A stretch of DNA of 34,800 nt from a virus, in the IMG/VR virus record IMGVR_UViG_3300027801_000080, positions 1 through 34,800 of that record; one strand, written 5' to 3'. Positions 16,512-24,055 of the stretch are shown here, one piece after another. Position 1 is the first letter of the stretch, and each line of letters opens with the position of its first letter. The translations under genes were made by a program, and so were the position numbers. The notes under the pieces are model-generated. The model had not been told where the DNA came from, made no database searches, and worked only from the letters and a program-made list of their open reading frames with translations.

Positions 16512-18080
16512 TCAAGCACCTCTGCTTGAGATTTGGTTTTCCAACCATGATGCAAGACCGTTCATGCCATGTGATACTACAGGCTGTGGGTCGTGGCGTG
16601 TGATGGACTTGTTCACTTTAGGAACTGTTGCCCCGCCAATGGATTTTGGGTTTGCTGATAATTCAGCAGCAGGAACTTCTCCAACAAGTGCTGCGACTCG
16701 CTTGGAGACTTCTGCTTCAAGTGCGGCTTCTGCGATTGCAGCATCCTTCTCGGTTTTCAGGGCTTCTAATTGAGCCTTGAGGGAATTGATTTCATCATCA
16801 ACAGCAACGTGAGATTCGATTGTTGACAAACGAGCCTCGACACCTGTTAATGCCTTCACGACTTCAATAAGTATTGCTGTGGTTGTTGGGTCAGATGGTG
16901 CAGATTCTTCTTCTGTTGCTTCTGCAACCTCTTCAACGACTTCTGCTGGGAGTTCTTCTGCTGGGAGTTCTTCTGCTTCTTCTGTTGCTTCTTCTGTTGC
17001 CTTAACTACAACCTCTTCTGTTGATTCTTCAACAGTTTTGATTTCGAGTTCAGGTGTAGTAATAGAGTCTTCAACAACAACAAGAGATTCTTGTTCTGCG
17101 GTTTCGATGATTGTTTCGTCAGTCATAGTGTTCGCCTTCGCTGTATATCCTATGTCTTCATCTATTGGGGTATTAAGCGATTCGGTGCATTCACTTTTGG
17201 AGGATTGAGGTTCAGAGATAGGTGAAATCGCATCGAGTCTATCGTTTAGGCTTGAAATTAAGTCTTTCAATTCCGAGATTGTTGTCGATTCGTCGATTGC
17301 CAAATCCTGTTCGGTATCGGCCTCGATAACCTTTGAACCGCAATTGCACGTTCCGCAACCTCCGCAACCAACCGATTCTTCGACAACCATATCATCATCA
17401 TCATCCTCGTCAGCAATATCCTCATCATCGGAATACTCCTTCTCGAATACTATTGCGAATGAATCTCCTAAGTCTTCATATCCAATTATGTGCTTTTCGA
17501 CTTGGAATAGTGCGTTGGGTGAGGCTGGAACATCAACCACGCTGGTCTCAAGCCAATCAATATCGGTGAAGGTCAGATAACATGAATCCTCGTCAGCACA
17601 TTCTTTGATAGCGGCTTTGGCAATGAATCCAATAGAGAACGCACGAAGCATTCCCTTGCGTATTTTCCTGACGATGGCCTTCTCGCCACCATCAATCAAG
17701 GCTCGCCCGATTGGAACTTCGCCTTCGATACCATCCCACATACCCATCTCAACATCGAGCATTCGCCCAATGACCCCAGCATCCTTGCTGTGGTTGTATA
17801 GTATTACAGGATTCTTTGAGTAGTTCCCCCAAGCGTTTAGAATTGCTTCTGGGGCGACGAGTTCACTGTGGCGGTCAAGCATATCGGCATTGCCAACATA
17901 CACGGGTCCACGCACTATCACATCATCTGGGTCAGGAGTATATCCATCAACGGCCTTGTTCGATGTGTCAATCTCGAATGGAATCTCAAAGTTCATTTTC
18001 ATAGACACCTGACGGCTATTGCCACCACGAGCCTTGTAGTCGTCAATATCAAGCACCACAGCACGAATAGGTTGACTCAT
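16512..18080 (-). CDS. Prohead protease fused to scaffold domain
   Basis: Residues about 1-215 are an HK97-type (S78) prohead protease with likely catalytic His97 (ILYNHSKD), Ser149 (RAFSIGF) and Glu178 (WLETSVVDVPASPN). Residues about 216-250 are an acidic stretch followed by a Cys cluster (CGGCGTCNCG), and residues about 319-522 are Glu/Thr/Val-rich with a coiled coil (SLKAQLEALKTEKDAAIAE), as in capsid scaffolds. The protease would digest its own scaffold during maturation. The ATG at 18080 is 24 nt after a class II promoter. An internal ATG at 17126 has a GATATACAGC box 23 nt upstream and could produce the scaffold alone, as with lambda C/Nu3. Confidence 0.9.
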   Translation of the reverse strand: MSQPIRAVVLDIDDYKARGGNSRQVSMKMNFEIPFEIDTSNKAVDGYTPDPDDVIVRGPVYVGNADMLDRHSELVAPEAILNAWGNYSKNPVILYNHSKDAGVIGRMLDVEMGMWDGIEGEVPIGRALIDGGEKAIVRKIRKGMLRAFSIGFIAKAAIKECADEDSCYLTFTDIDWLETSVVDVPASPNALFQVEKHIIGYEDLGDSFAIVFEKEYSDDEDIADEDDDDDMVVEESVGCGGCGTCNCGSKVIEADTEQDLAIDESTTISELKDLISSLNDRLDAISPISEPQSSKSECTESLNTPIDEDIGYTAKANTMTDETIIETAEQESLVVVEDSITTPELEIKTVEESTEEVVVKATEEATEEAEELPAEELPAEVVEEVAEATEEESAPSDPTTTAILIEVVKALTGVEARLSTIESHVAVDDEINSLKAQLEALKTEKDAAIAEAALEAEVSKRVAALVGEVPAAELSANPKSIGGATVPKVNKSITRHDPQPVVSHGMNGLASWLENQISSRGA

Positions 18081-18098
18081 GCCTCAATGGTTGAGCGA

Positions 18099-18110
18099 GG
18101 GGGGTTATCA
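18099..18110 (-). promoter_or_regulatory. Class II promoter for protease-capsid operon
   Basis: Minus-strand TGATAACCCCCC; the first C lies 24 nt before the ATG at 18080. Nearly the same box (TGATAACCCCCC) precedes the 98-aa gene at 31170. Confidence 0.6.
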
Positions 18111-18133
18111 CCCTTCTGTTTGGTCTGGTGGAT

Positions 18134-18493
18134 TCAACGGTTGAACAATCCAACATCATAAGTTATCAGCATTGAGTTCCAATTCATTGCGTGGAACTCA
18201 TTAAGAAGTGCAGTAGCGAACTCTTGGCTGACTACGGGGATGGTATACTGAACCCAATCTGGCGACCATGCTACAACATTCCAATGTGCTTGTTCATATC
18301 TGACGAACTCTGGATGGTCTTTTGGCAACCATCCGACTTGGAGGCTGTTGTTCTGGAACGCCCAATCGACCGAATCAAAGACAGGTGTTGGGGTTTGGCA
18401 TGGCGTTTGCATCTCGAATGCTTCGTGGGTCATATACACCCCTGTGGGTTGCCCCTTATCAATCCTTTGGCGTATCAATGTCTTGAGAACCAT
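18134..18493 (-). CDS. Hypothetical protein (119 aa)
   Basis: Not recognised. The N-terminal MVLKTLIRQRIDKGQPTGVY leads into a mixed fold with many aromatic residues (NVVAWSPDWVQYT, AMNWNSML). No Cys cluster or membrane segment. ATG at 18493 overlaps the end of the upstream gene by 19 bases, so translation is probably coupled. It lies between the portal-side genes and the protease-capsid operon and looks like an accessory insertion rather than a structural protein. Confidence 0.65.
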   Translation of the reverse strand: MVLKTLIRQRIDKGQPTGVYMTHEAFEMQTPCQTPTPVFDSVDWAFQNNSLQVGWLPKDHPEFVRYEQAHWNVVAWSPDWVQYTIPVVSQEFATALLNEFHAMNWNSMLITYDVGLFNR

Positions 18494-18975
18494 GCCGGTG
18501 CTGGTCGGCCATTCGCCCATTTGACGATTTTAGATTTGCCCTCGATGTAGTATCGGCGATATGCAACAACCGCACTTTCGTGCTTGAACTCGTCTGGCAT
18601 TGCTTGAACAAACGGTGTCAGTTCACCGTCTGGAATATGATGAGCCATTGAAATTAACTGTTCGATTGGCAATTGACAAGCGTGAACTTTTCCATATCGG
18701 TTGGAGTATTCTTGGCATATCCACCAGCCGTGTTGCGCCAGCCAAATGAAATTGCTTCGAGTCGATTGCGCCCAGATGGTGCAAGGATGATTCCGGTGGG
18801 TTGGCTTGTATGGAGTTCCAGATTTAGTCAAAGGCATCTCCGATTCATCAACCCCCACCAGATACAAACAGGTCGTCAGGATTTGGGCTGACTCCAGCGC
18901 CATTTTGATTGTATGAACGTCAGCGAGGTTTTCAGCGGCTTGGCGTGGGTCAGTGTCAAGTATGAATATGTTCAT
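18475..18975 (-). CDS. Conserved phage protein, DNA-glycosylase-annotated family
   Basis: Belongs to a family I recognise from marine phages with the motif order MNIF-LDTDP, HTIKMALESAQ, YKPTHRNHPCTIWAQS, YSNRYGKVH, AMPDEF, AYRRYY, KWANGRPAPAWF. Members are sometimes annotated as pyrimidine-dimer DNA glycosylases; the experimental basis is unknown to me, so the repair function is tentative. The invariant His/Lys/Tyr residues of these motifs all appear intact. The start at 18975 lies 30 nt downstream of a TTTAAGTATC box, so it may be leaderless. It is divergent from the plus-strand gene at 19054 and inserted between the portal and protease modules. Confidence 0.78.
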   Translation of the reverse strand: MNIFILDTDPRQAAENLADVHTIKMALESAQILTTCLYLVGVDESEMPLTKSGTPYKPTHRNHPCTIWAQSTRSNFIWLAQHGWWICQEYSNRYGKVHACQLPIEQLISMAHHIPDGELTPFVQAMPDEFKHESAVVAYRRYYIEGKSKIVKWANGRPAPAWFSRH

Positions 18976-18995
18976 CCCCTATCCCAAAGCAATGA

Positions 18996-19005
18996 GATAC
19001 TTAAA
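18996..19005 (-). promoter_or_regulatory. AT-rich TATA-like box TTTAAGTATC
   Basis: Minus strand, starting 30 nt before the ATG at 18975. It shares the distance, but not the full sequence, of the class I boxes, and lies beside the divergent class I box at 19025. Confidence 0.4.
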
Positions 19006-19024
19006 CATTGTGATTGCCAAAGCA

Positions 19025-19034
19025 TTGATATACT
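19025..19034 (+). promoter_or_regulatory. Class I promoter TTGATATACT
   Basis: Plus strand, starting 29 nt before the ATG at 19054, predicting a leaderless transcript. A half-site ATTGTGATTGCC lies 17 bp upstream. Confidence 0.6.
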
Positions 19035-19053
19035 CGGAGGTGTAGCATTAGAT

Positions 19054-19287
19054 ATGACCCAATTCACAGCAGGCCAAACATACCGAGCAACCTCCGTTTG
19101 CGATTCAGAATGCCATTGGTATTTCACCGTTGAACGCCGAACCGCTGGTTCAATCTGGACAACAATCGACGGCGTTATGTGTCGCCGAGTAATCAAGCAA
19201 AGTCATTTTGACGACAGCGAATACTTCATGCCCTTTGGGTCTTATTCAATGGCGGCTTCTTGCGGCTCTGATTCGATAGTCGCTTGA
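19054..19287 (+). CDS. Small conserved phage protein (77 aa), plus strand
   Basis: Starts FTAGQTYRATSVCDSECHW and ends with a YFMPFGSYSMAAS segment. This pattern (short beta-barrel-like protein with C-x3-C, a basic RRVIKQ middle, and a G-x-YSM-A end) is familiar from small proteins of many phages with no known function. The start is set by the class I box 29 nt upstream; a longer frame from 18913 would run through both divergent promoters. It is a plus-strand insertion in the middle of the minus-strand head operon. Confidence 0.75.
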   Translation: MTQFTAGQTYRATSVCDSECHWYFTVERRTAGSIWTTIDGVMCRRVIKQSHFDDSEYFMPFGSYSMAASCGSDSIVA

Positions 19288-19347
19288 GAATCCACACTTT
19301 GGATTGTCTGCACCAGCGGTGGTCAGCATCACGGCCAGCAATGCTCG

Positions 19348-19752
19348 TCATTTGCTTGACCCCATTCTGGCCACACGGCTCAATGACTTGTTCACATCGT
19401 TGATGATGAGACCTTTGATTGCCTTCTTGTTCTTCATCACGGCTGGATATAAGAATGGTTGAGGTCGTTGCCTCATGGTTCCGAACTCCACAGCCTGTGC
19501 GTAGTTCACACCAGAACCGGACCCACCGAATTGCACGATGCGTTGATATTGATTAACACGAACAACCCGACCGGATGCTCTCAATGCACCCGTCTCGACA
19601 GGTGCTAACTTTTTGGCTTCTCCAAGAATCAAATGAGCCACCTTGTCAAGTGCGCTCGGCATGGTTGTTCCTGTAATCGACATAGAGCCGAGAGCAATGG
19701 CGGTTCTCGCCTTGAGCATCCTCGCCAGATTCATTGCCTTGCTCTTGCTCAT
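19348..19752 (-). CDS. HK97 gp10-like neck protein
   Basis: A 134-aa protein with the family signature ILGEAKKLAPVETGALRASG...VVRVNQYQRIVQFGG...NYAQAVEFGTMRQRPQPFLYPA, the hallmark of HK97 gp10 head-tail/tail-completion proteins. It starts with ATG 19752, overlapping the TGA of the portal gene (TGATG). Its coupling directly to the portal-MuF gene rather than to the connector genes is a rearranged order compared with lambda-like phages. Confidence 0.85.
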   Translation of the reverse strand: MSKSKAMNLARMLKARTAIALGSMSITGTTMPSALDKVAHLILGEAKKLAPVETGALRASGRVVRVNQYQRIVQFGGSGSGVNYAQAVEFGTMRQRPQPFLYPAVMKNKKAIKGLIINDVNKSLSRVARMGSSK

Positions 19753-22178
19753 CAATTGCCACCTTCACGCTCTGGGAGGGTTTCAATTGCTGGAACCAAC
19801 ACATCTGATGCTGGCACGGTCGAAGCAGGTTCTCCATCTCGTGCAACGAACGTGCAACGGCAATTTGGATGGGCTGGAATCACGGAGTTCGAGTCTTCGA
19901 TTTTATACACAGCACCTTCATACGGCGCACATAAATCCTTGTCGGTTTGGGTGTCGATTTCAACGAGTCGCTCAACATATTTGAATCCGGCTCGGCGCAA
20001 TCCTGAAATGTGGGAGTTCTCAACGACTCGACGAGTCTCGGTTCGAGCGATTCGATTGTAAAAGTATTTTGGATATTTTGAACCAGATGGGTCAATGAGT
20101 TCTTTCATTCGGCCAGAAGCCCATTTCCACGATTGGCCTTCTCCAACCATCTGTTCAAAGACGGTGGTGATATTAGCCCTATGTGAGCCAAGAGTTCGAC
20201 GAAGGGCTGGTATGACCCATCTCCTTCGCCAGAATGCAATAGCAGCAATGTCGTCGGCCATCAATGCGCTCGCCATTCCGGTCGGTGCAAGAGTCAATCC
20301 CAGAGATTCTCCATACGTTGTAGTCAGCAAGAGTTCAGCCTCGACAATTTGCTTTTCCAGCGTTGTTGCGATATTGGCATCAATACGGCCAAATGCGACT
20401 TCGATGTCGTCGAGATTGATTTTTGCCTTGCGACGATATGACTTCACAGGTATGTCGATTTCAATATCGGGAATCTCAACCGCTTCATCTCCTGCTGCGA
20501 ACAAATCATTTAGGCTGGCGAGAACATCGGTTGCGAATGTTTGTTGATTGTCTTCAAATGTTGCATCGAGCAAAGTCTGGGAATTGCTGATGAGCGATTC
20601 ATATTCGCCAGATGCTTTGACTCTTCGAGAACCCATATCGAGCCGAATATCATTTGATAGTTCTGGTGCTGGATGGATATCGGTCATTGCTGGATGCTCG
20701 CCAGCATATTTTCCTTCACCATCTGGTGTTGAATCGGGAGGGAATAATTCTTCAAGAGATGGAGGTGTTGTTGGATTTTCCTCCGCAGAATCCTCCGCAC
20801 CCATGTTAATGGATAACTTTGGAGATAAAAAGAATGGGTCGTCGGCTTCTGGCTCGCTTAGACGTTCAAGACCGAGCATCATACGGCCTTCATTGATGCT
20901 GACTATGCTCTCCTGTCGCAAATGGCTGATTGCCAATGATTCGGCCTTGCGGGTTTCAGCAAGTTCCTTCTCACGGCTTGGGCGAACTGTGATGAAATCG
21001 AATTGCCAATCGGTGATTCCCAGCAAGGGGAGAAGTCGATTGTTAATGACGGCTTCAATTCGACGATGGAATGATTCAATCACATCATACCACGCATCCA
21101 ATTGCTGTTCGGGATTCGACATTTTGCCTGTCTGAACCCAGCCCAATTTCATCGGTGGGATTCCAAACACAGCACATATCTCTTCACGATAGTAATAGAG
21201 CAAATCCAATTGCGCCCCTTCACGGGTTGAATCGAGAACTCGGTGCATATTGAATCCCGTTCCACCATTGACGGCGACCAGACCGAATGGCGATTTGCCT
21301 CCGGTCAATTGTTGTTCAAGGAGAGCGAGCATTGCTTTCATCTCGCCGTTGGATATATCGCCAACATTCAGGATGGTCTTGGGGAGAGTTCCTGTATAGA
21401 GTTCGTTGAGATAATTTGACAGATTCATGTGTCCTGAAATTACGTTCAATAAAGAGATAAGCGGAGATGTTCCATACGCTCGGTCGTGTTTGAACTTCGA
21501 TATGTGAAGCACTTTGTCAGATGAGAATTGACGAGTCTCGCCATTCAGTTTTTGCTCATATGCCATTCTTGGTGGGGCTGGTCGTCGATTGCCAGCAAGG
21601 AGAGTCATTTGTTCAGATGGGATAGGCCATACGCTCACGAGGTCGCCTCCATATGTCCACTTGACACCTTTGCCACCCGTGTTCTTGTCTTCGGACCCAT
21701 CGAGTTCCAGATAGGCATCTCCGAACAAAGCCAAATCATAGATGAGGGATTCCAACCATTCGTTGCCATTATCGTCAGGATTAGGATTCTTGAACCATTC
21801 TCGTGCCTTCTTCAATTGGTCAGCATCTCCGGTCTCTTCGCCAACGGGGAGGATGAACTCATATCCATTCCCCAGACAATCATCGACAGTTCTGCGGAGG
21901 ATAGCATTGACGACTTCTGACTTCAATGAAATATCTCTCAAGAGGGAATATGACACCAGCGTATCAGTTCCGCTGCCTTCTGCTGCTCGCCCCTTCTTGG
22001 TGGCTTGACCGATTCTTGACATTGATGCCAAAGCCTTGCCATCCCAAAGCAATCCAGATTCAGGCTGGTTCGCTTCATTCACCAAATCGGTGAATCGTTG
22101 AACATCAGCAGGGTCGGGCGCATCGGTTCTTTGACGGCCAAAAACACGCTCACGGATGCTGCGCTTTCGCTCGGACAT
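19752..22178 (-). CDS. Portal protein fused to MuF-type head protein
   Basis: The first roughly 490 residues are a portal (DNA entry ring), with phrases such as LYDLALFGDAYLELD, DKVLHISKFKHDRAYGTSPL and YREEICAVFGIPPMKLG. The C-terminal part from about residue 690 is a MuF-type minor head domain ending YFYNRIARTETRRVVENSH...LCAPYEGAVYKI...IPAHPNCRCTFVA, whose Cys/His/Arg motif is typical. The two are usually separate genes; here they are one 808-aa protein with an acidic Pro-rich linker. ATG 22178 is chosen over the TTG at 22217 because an AATTAAACC box lies 22 nt upstream of it. It is followed by the gp10-like gene in a TGATG overlap. Confidence 0.92.
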   Translation of the reverse strand: MSERKRSIRERVFGRQRTDAPDPADVQRFTDLVNEANQPESGLLWDGKALASMSRIGQATKKGRAAEGSGTDTLVSYSLLRDISLKSEVVNAILRRTVDDCLGNGYEFILPVGEETGDADQLKKAREWFKNPNPDDNGNEWLESLIYDLALFGDAYLELDGSEDKNTGGKGVKWTYGGDLVSVWPIPSEQMTLLAGNRRPAPPRMAYEQKLNGETRQFSSDKVLHISKFKHDRAYGTSPLISLLNVISGHMNLSNYLNELYTGTLPKTILNVGDISNGEMKAMLALLEQQLTGGKSPFGLVAVNGGTGFNMHRVLDSTREGAQLDLLYYYREEICAVFGIPPMKLGWVQTGKMSNPEQQLDAWYDVIESFHRRIEAVINNRLLPLLGITDWQFDFITVRPSREKELAETRKAESLAISHLRQESIVSINEGRMMLGLERLSEPEADDPFFLSPKLSINMGAEDSAEENPTTPPSLEELFPPDSTPDGEGKYAGEHPAMTDIHPAPELSNDIRLDMGSRRVKASGEYESLISNSQTLLDATFEDNQQTFATDVLASLNDLFAAGDEAVEIPDIEIDIPVKSYRRKAKINLDDIEVAFGRIDANIATTLEKQIVEAELLLTTTYGESLGLTLAPTGMASALMADDIAAIAFWRRRWVIPALRRTLGSHRANITTVFEQMVGEGQSWKWASGRMKELIDPSGSKYPKYFYNRIARTETRRVVENSHISGLRRAGFKYVERLVEIDTQTDKDLCAPYEGAVYKIEDSNSVIPAHPNCRCTFVARDGEPASTVPASDVLVPAIETLPEREGGN

Positions 22179-22198
22179 GATTGGTGGTTGCGCCTCAT

Positions 22199-22207
22199 GG
22201 TTTAATT
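22199..22207 (-). promoter_or_regulatory. Class II promoter AATTAAACC for portal
   Basis: The first C lies 22 nt before the ATG at 22178. It is shorter in C than the other members (two rather than four). Confidence 0.45.
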
Positions 22208-22241
22208 GCATTGGCAATTGAGAACGTGAGAATTGATTTGT

Positions 22242-22544
22242 TCAGTCCACGCAGTCCACACCCTCCCGATTCTCGAGAGTGCCGTTTGTGAGAATTGTCG
22301 CTGTTCCCCGACAATCTATGGGTGAGGCCACGAGTATAAGAACATTGCTATTGTGATATTCAACATTGATAGACCGAACAATTGATATAGTATCATCTCC
22401 AGCATCAGAATAGAGGCGAACAACCCGACCAACCCACAGGCGCAAGAACTGAAATCCGAGCAACAGGCGTGGATGGATGGGAGATGCGAAGTGTCGAGGT
22501 GTTGTAGTGTTCGTCTCTGCCAGAACCTGACCGTCGCCAAACAT
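22242..22544 (-). CDS. Hypothetical protein (100 aa)
   Basis: Not recognised. Starts MFGDGQVLAET, and its C-terminal half (DDTISIVRSINVEYHNSNVL then ILVASPIDCRGTATILTNG) reads as a beta-rich fold. The ATG at 22544 is preceded by GAGGTGG with 6-nt spacing, the best Shine-Dalgarno in this stretch. A competing frame (22316-22661, GTG start) overlaps it and encodes a Cys-rich, strongly hydrophobic C-terminus; only one is likely real. Confidence 0.5.
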   Translation of the reverse strand: MFGDGQVLAETNTTTPRHFASPIHPRLLLGFQFLRLWVGRVVRLYSDAGDDTISIVRSINVEYHNSNVLILVASPIDCRGTATILTNGTLENREGVDCVD

Positions 22545-22554
22545 GACGGCCACC

Positions 22555-22722
22555 TCACATAAGAGACCCAAAGCAAACAATCTGTGCGGGAATTGGAGGA
22601 TGGTCTAAGGCAGTCTCGTCGCTCGCCTCCGCTAATATCGGGGGATGGGGCGGTTGGGTTCACTTCTTGAATCTCCATTGTCGATAGCGCATAGCGAATC
22701 GGCAAATTATTTCGATGAACAT
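22555..22722 (-). pseudogene. Small ORF with an in-frame TGA
   Basis: Beginning with ATG at 22722, 1 nt after the stop of the zinc-ribbon gene, the frame reads MFIEIICRFAMRYRQWRFKK, meets TGA at 22660-22662, then continues in the same frame with a natural-looking Pro/Ala/Asp-rich sequence (ILAEASDETALDHPPIPAQI) to a TGA at 22555, right where the next gene's Shine-Dalgarno begins. One base change (TGA to TGG) would restore a 55-aa gene. It could also be two unrelated short ORFs, readthrough, or an assembly error. Confidence 0.4.
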
Positions 22723-22723
22723 A

Positions 22724-22870
22724 TCAATCCCAATTGGGCTTGCTATCGGTCTGAACTATTTTCATGTTTCCATGCGGTCTCCCGCATTGATTTGAACCAC
22801 ACTTAGGTCGGTTCGAGCGAGTCCACTTTTCATGGCCACAGGCCGGACACTTGGCCAAGACGAGAGGCAT
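22724..22870 (-). CDS. Zinc-ribbon microprotein (48 aa)
   Basis: Sequence begins MPLVLAKCPACGHEKWTRSN, with C-x2-C then RPKCGSNQCGRPHG (C-x4-C), giving four Cys for one zinc ribbon. Such small ribbons commonly bind nucleic acid or act as transcription factors in archaeal viruses, but no specific family is recognised. The ATG at 22870 overlaps the upstream TAA (TAATG), so it is coupled to the 45-aa gene. Confidence 0.72.
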   Translation of the reverse strand: MPLVLAKCPACGHEKWTRSNRPKCGSNQCGRPHGNMKIVQTDSKPNWD

Positions 22871-23007
22871 TAGTATGGTCGCCCCCAGAGAGATGCTTGG
22901 TGAACAAGACACTTGATGCACATATCGGCAAGGCGTGTTTTGTTCTTGAGGCAATCGTGAACGTCAGGAGGGCAATCATCAGGTCTAATTGGTGAGGTGA
23001 TGGTCAA
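22870..23007 (-). CDS. Cys-rich microprotein (45 aa)
   Basis: The gene is defined by context: TTG at 23007 overlaps the stop of the coiled-coil membrane gene (TTGA) and its TAA overlaps the next ATG (TAATG), so it fills the gap exactly. The protein reads MTITSPIRPDDCPPDVHDC, then Lys/Arg-rich, then ADMCIKCLVHQASLWGRPY, with four Cys and two His that could bind a metal. Not recognised. Confidence 0.62.
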   Translation of the reverse strand: MTITSPIRPDDCPPDVHDCLKNKTRLADMCIKCLVHQASLWGRPY

Positions 23008-23285
23008 AACAACCCCACCAATTCAGGAACACCCAAACCAGCGGCGACACCTGCAAGTATGAATAGAATCGCTCGCCTCGAATATCTGCGAATCACAGCA
23101 AGCACATCAATTTTAATCTCTTTCAGTTCAACAACATCAATTTTGAGCCGAGCCACATCATGTTTCAGGGTCGTCAAGTCGTCAGCAATATGAGCCAAGT
23201 GATTATCACGCAGGTTGGATAAATCCCTGTGAATCGCTTGGGTCCATTGGAATAAATGGTTGTTGTCGATTTCAGGATTCGGCAT
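23004..23285 (-). CDS. Coiled-coil membrane protein (93 aa)
   Basis: A helical protein: residues about 20-65 are a heptad-like coiled coil (DDLTTLKHDVARLKIDVVEL), then a basic turn (RRYSRR) and a C-terminal membrane segment (AILFILAGVAAGLGV). This is the architecture of XhlA-type or holin-associated proteins, suggesting a role at the host membrane, perhaps with the two neighbouring membrane proteins in egress. That role is inference. Confidence 0.68.
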   Translation of the reverse strand: MPNPEIDNNHLFQWTQAIHRDLSNLRDNHLAHIADDLTTLKHDVARLKIDVVELKEIKIDVLAVIRRYSRRAILFILAGVAAGLGVPELVGLF

Positions 23286-23300
23286 AATATCATCTCAATT

Positions 23301-23792
23301 TTATTCTGACAAGTTCTCGATGTCAAGCGATTCCAATTCGTCGATTGCATCCAATTCGTCAACGGTTGGATTTTCGATGGTTTGAGAATTAGCCTCTTCT
23401 CCACGTTCTGCTGCTGGGTCCGTATCGAGGCCAATAAGACCCAATGCCACAGCCTGTCGCTCTGCTTCGAGAATCTGCTCGTGCTGCTGGTTTTTGGTTT
23501 CGACCATTCGGAGATGTGCGGCCTGATTTTGAATATCGGTGTTTTGATGTTCCCAATACTCTGGCATCGAACCAATCTCTTGATTCTGTTCGTTTTTCCA
23601 CAGTTCAAGAATAGATGTGAGGATGAGCAAAGCGGGTCCACCAATGATGGCTATGAGGGTTGTATAATCCTTGATGTTGACAAGAACTGCAGATGAATGC
23701 AGACCATACCAAATGACAAGACAGGCGAAGCCCATCCATGCCAGCACGACAGGAACTCCCACCAGAAGCATCAGGCGGTCGTTGAAGGACAT
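23301..23792 (-). CDS. Two-helix membrane protein with acidic tail
   Basis: A 163-aa protein with two membrane helices (about residues 8-30, LMLLVGVPVVLAWMGFACLV, and about 40-62, TTLIAIIGGPALLILTSILE) followed by a long hydrophilic Gln/Glu-rich cytoplasmic or external tail. ATG 23792 is preferred because AAGAAGGGA precedes it; the longer frame starts inside the upstream gene. No enzymatic motif. Its place in a run of three small membrane proteins points to a membrane remodelling or lysis function. Confidence 0.7.
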   Translation of the reverse strand: MSFNDRLMLLVGVPVVLAWMGFACLVIWYGLHSSAVLVNIKDYTTLIAIIGGPALLILTSILELWKNEQNQEIGSMPEYWEHQNTDIQNQAAHLRMVETKNQQHEQILEAERQAVALGLIGLDTDPAAERGEEANSQTIENPTVDELDAIDELESLDIENLSE

Positions 23793-23799
23793 TCCCTTC

Positions 23800-24012
23800 T
23801 TATTCGACAACAGCCTCACCATCTGACTCGACTATCTCTTCGACTTCTGCTTTGACTTCTTCTGCTTTATCTCCGATTGCTTTGATTTCACCTATGACTT
23901 CATCAAGTGTGATTTTACCATCGGCCATCAAACGTGTGTATCGCTCTTTGAGCCAAAGCCCTGTTGGTATTGCTACGGCGGTTGCGATTAAGAGAATGGT
24001 TTCGATTTCCAT
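23800..24012 (-). CDS. Small single-pass membrane protein (70 aa)
   Basis: N-terminal membrane helix (EIETILLIATAVAIPTGLWL) followed by a basic patch and an amphipathic acidic helix (EEVKAEVEEIVESDGEAVVE). The ATG at 24012 is chosen because it lies 23 nt after the first C of a class II promoter, where the other leaderless genes start; ATG 24018 would be only 17 nt away. It is the first gene of the membrane-protein operon. Confidence 0.68.
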   Translation of the reverse strand: MEIETILLIATAVAIPTGLWLKERYTRLMADGKITLDEVIGEIKAIGDKAEEVKAEVEEIVESDGEAVVE

Positions 24013-24031
24013 ATCCATTGGTGAATCGGCT

Positions 24032-24040
24032 GGGGTTTAA
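24032..24040 (-). promoter_or_regulatory. Class II promoter TTAAACCCC
   Basis: Minus strand, the first C 23 nt before the ATG at 24012. The extended TTAAACCCCAGC match is shared with the promoters of the HNH and surface-protein genes. Confidence 0.55.
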
Positions 24041-24055
24041 TACAATAGTCGTGTA

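Noticed and set aside
20548-21135. 195-aa plus-strand frame inside the portal gene
   Set aside because: Complement of the portal coding sequence; Ser-rich low-complexity translation, no promoter match.
22371-22395. TTGATATAGT on the plus strand inside the 100-aa gene
   Set aside because: No start codon or structured RNA at the expected distance; coding explains it.
22316-22661. Frame with a GTG start and hydrophobic Cys-rich C-terminus
   Set aside because: Overlaps the 100-aa gene that has a better Shine-Dalgarno; translation is irregular. Kept as an alternative in that entry.
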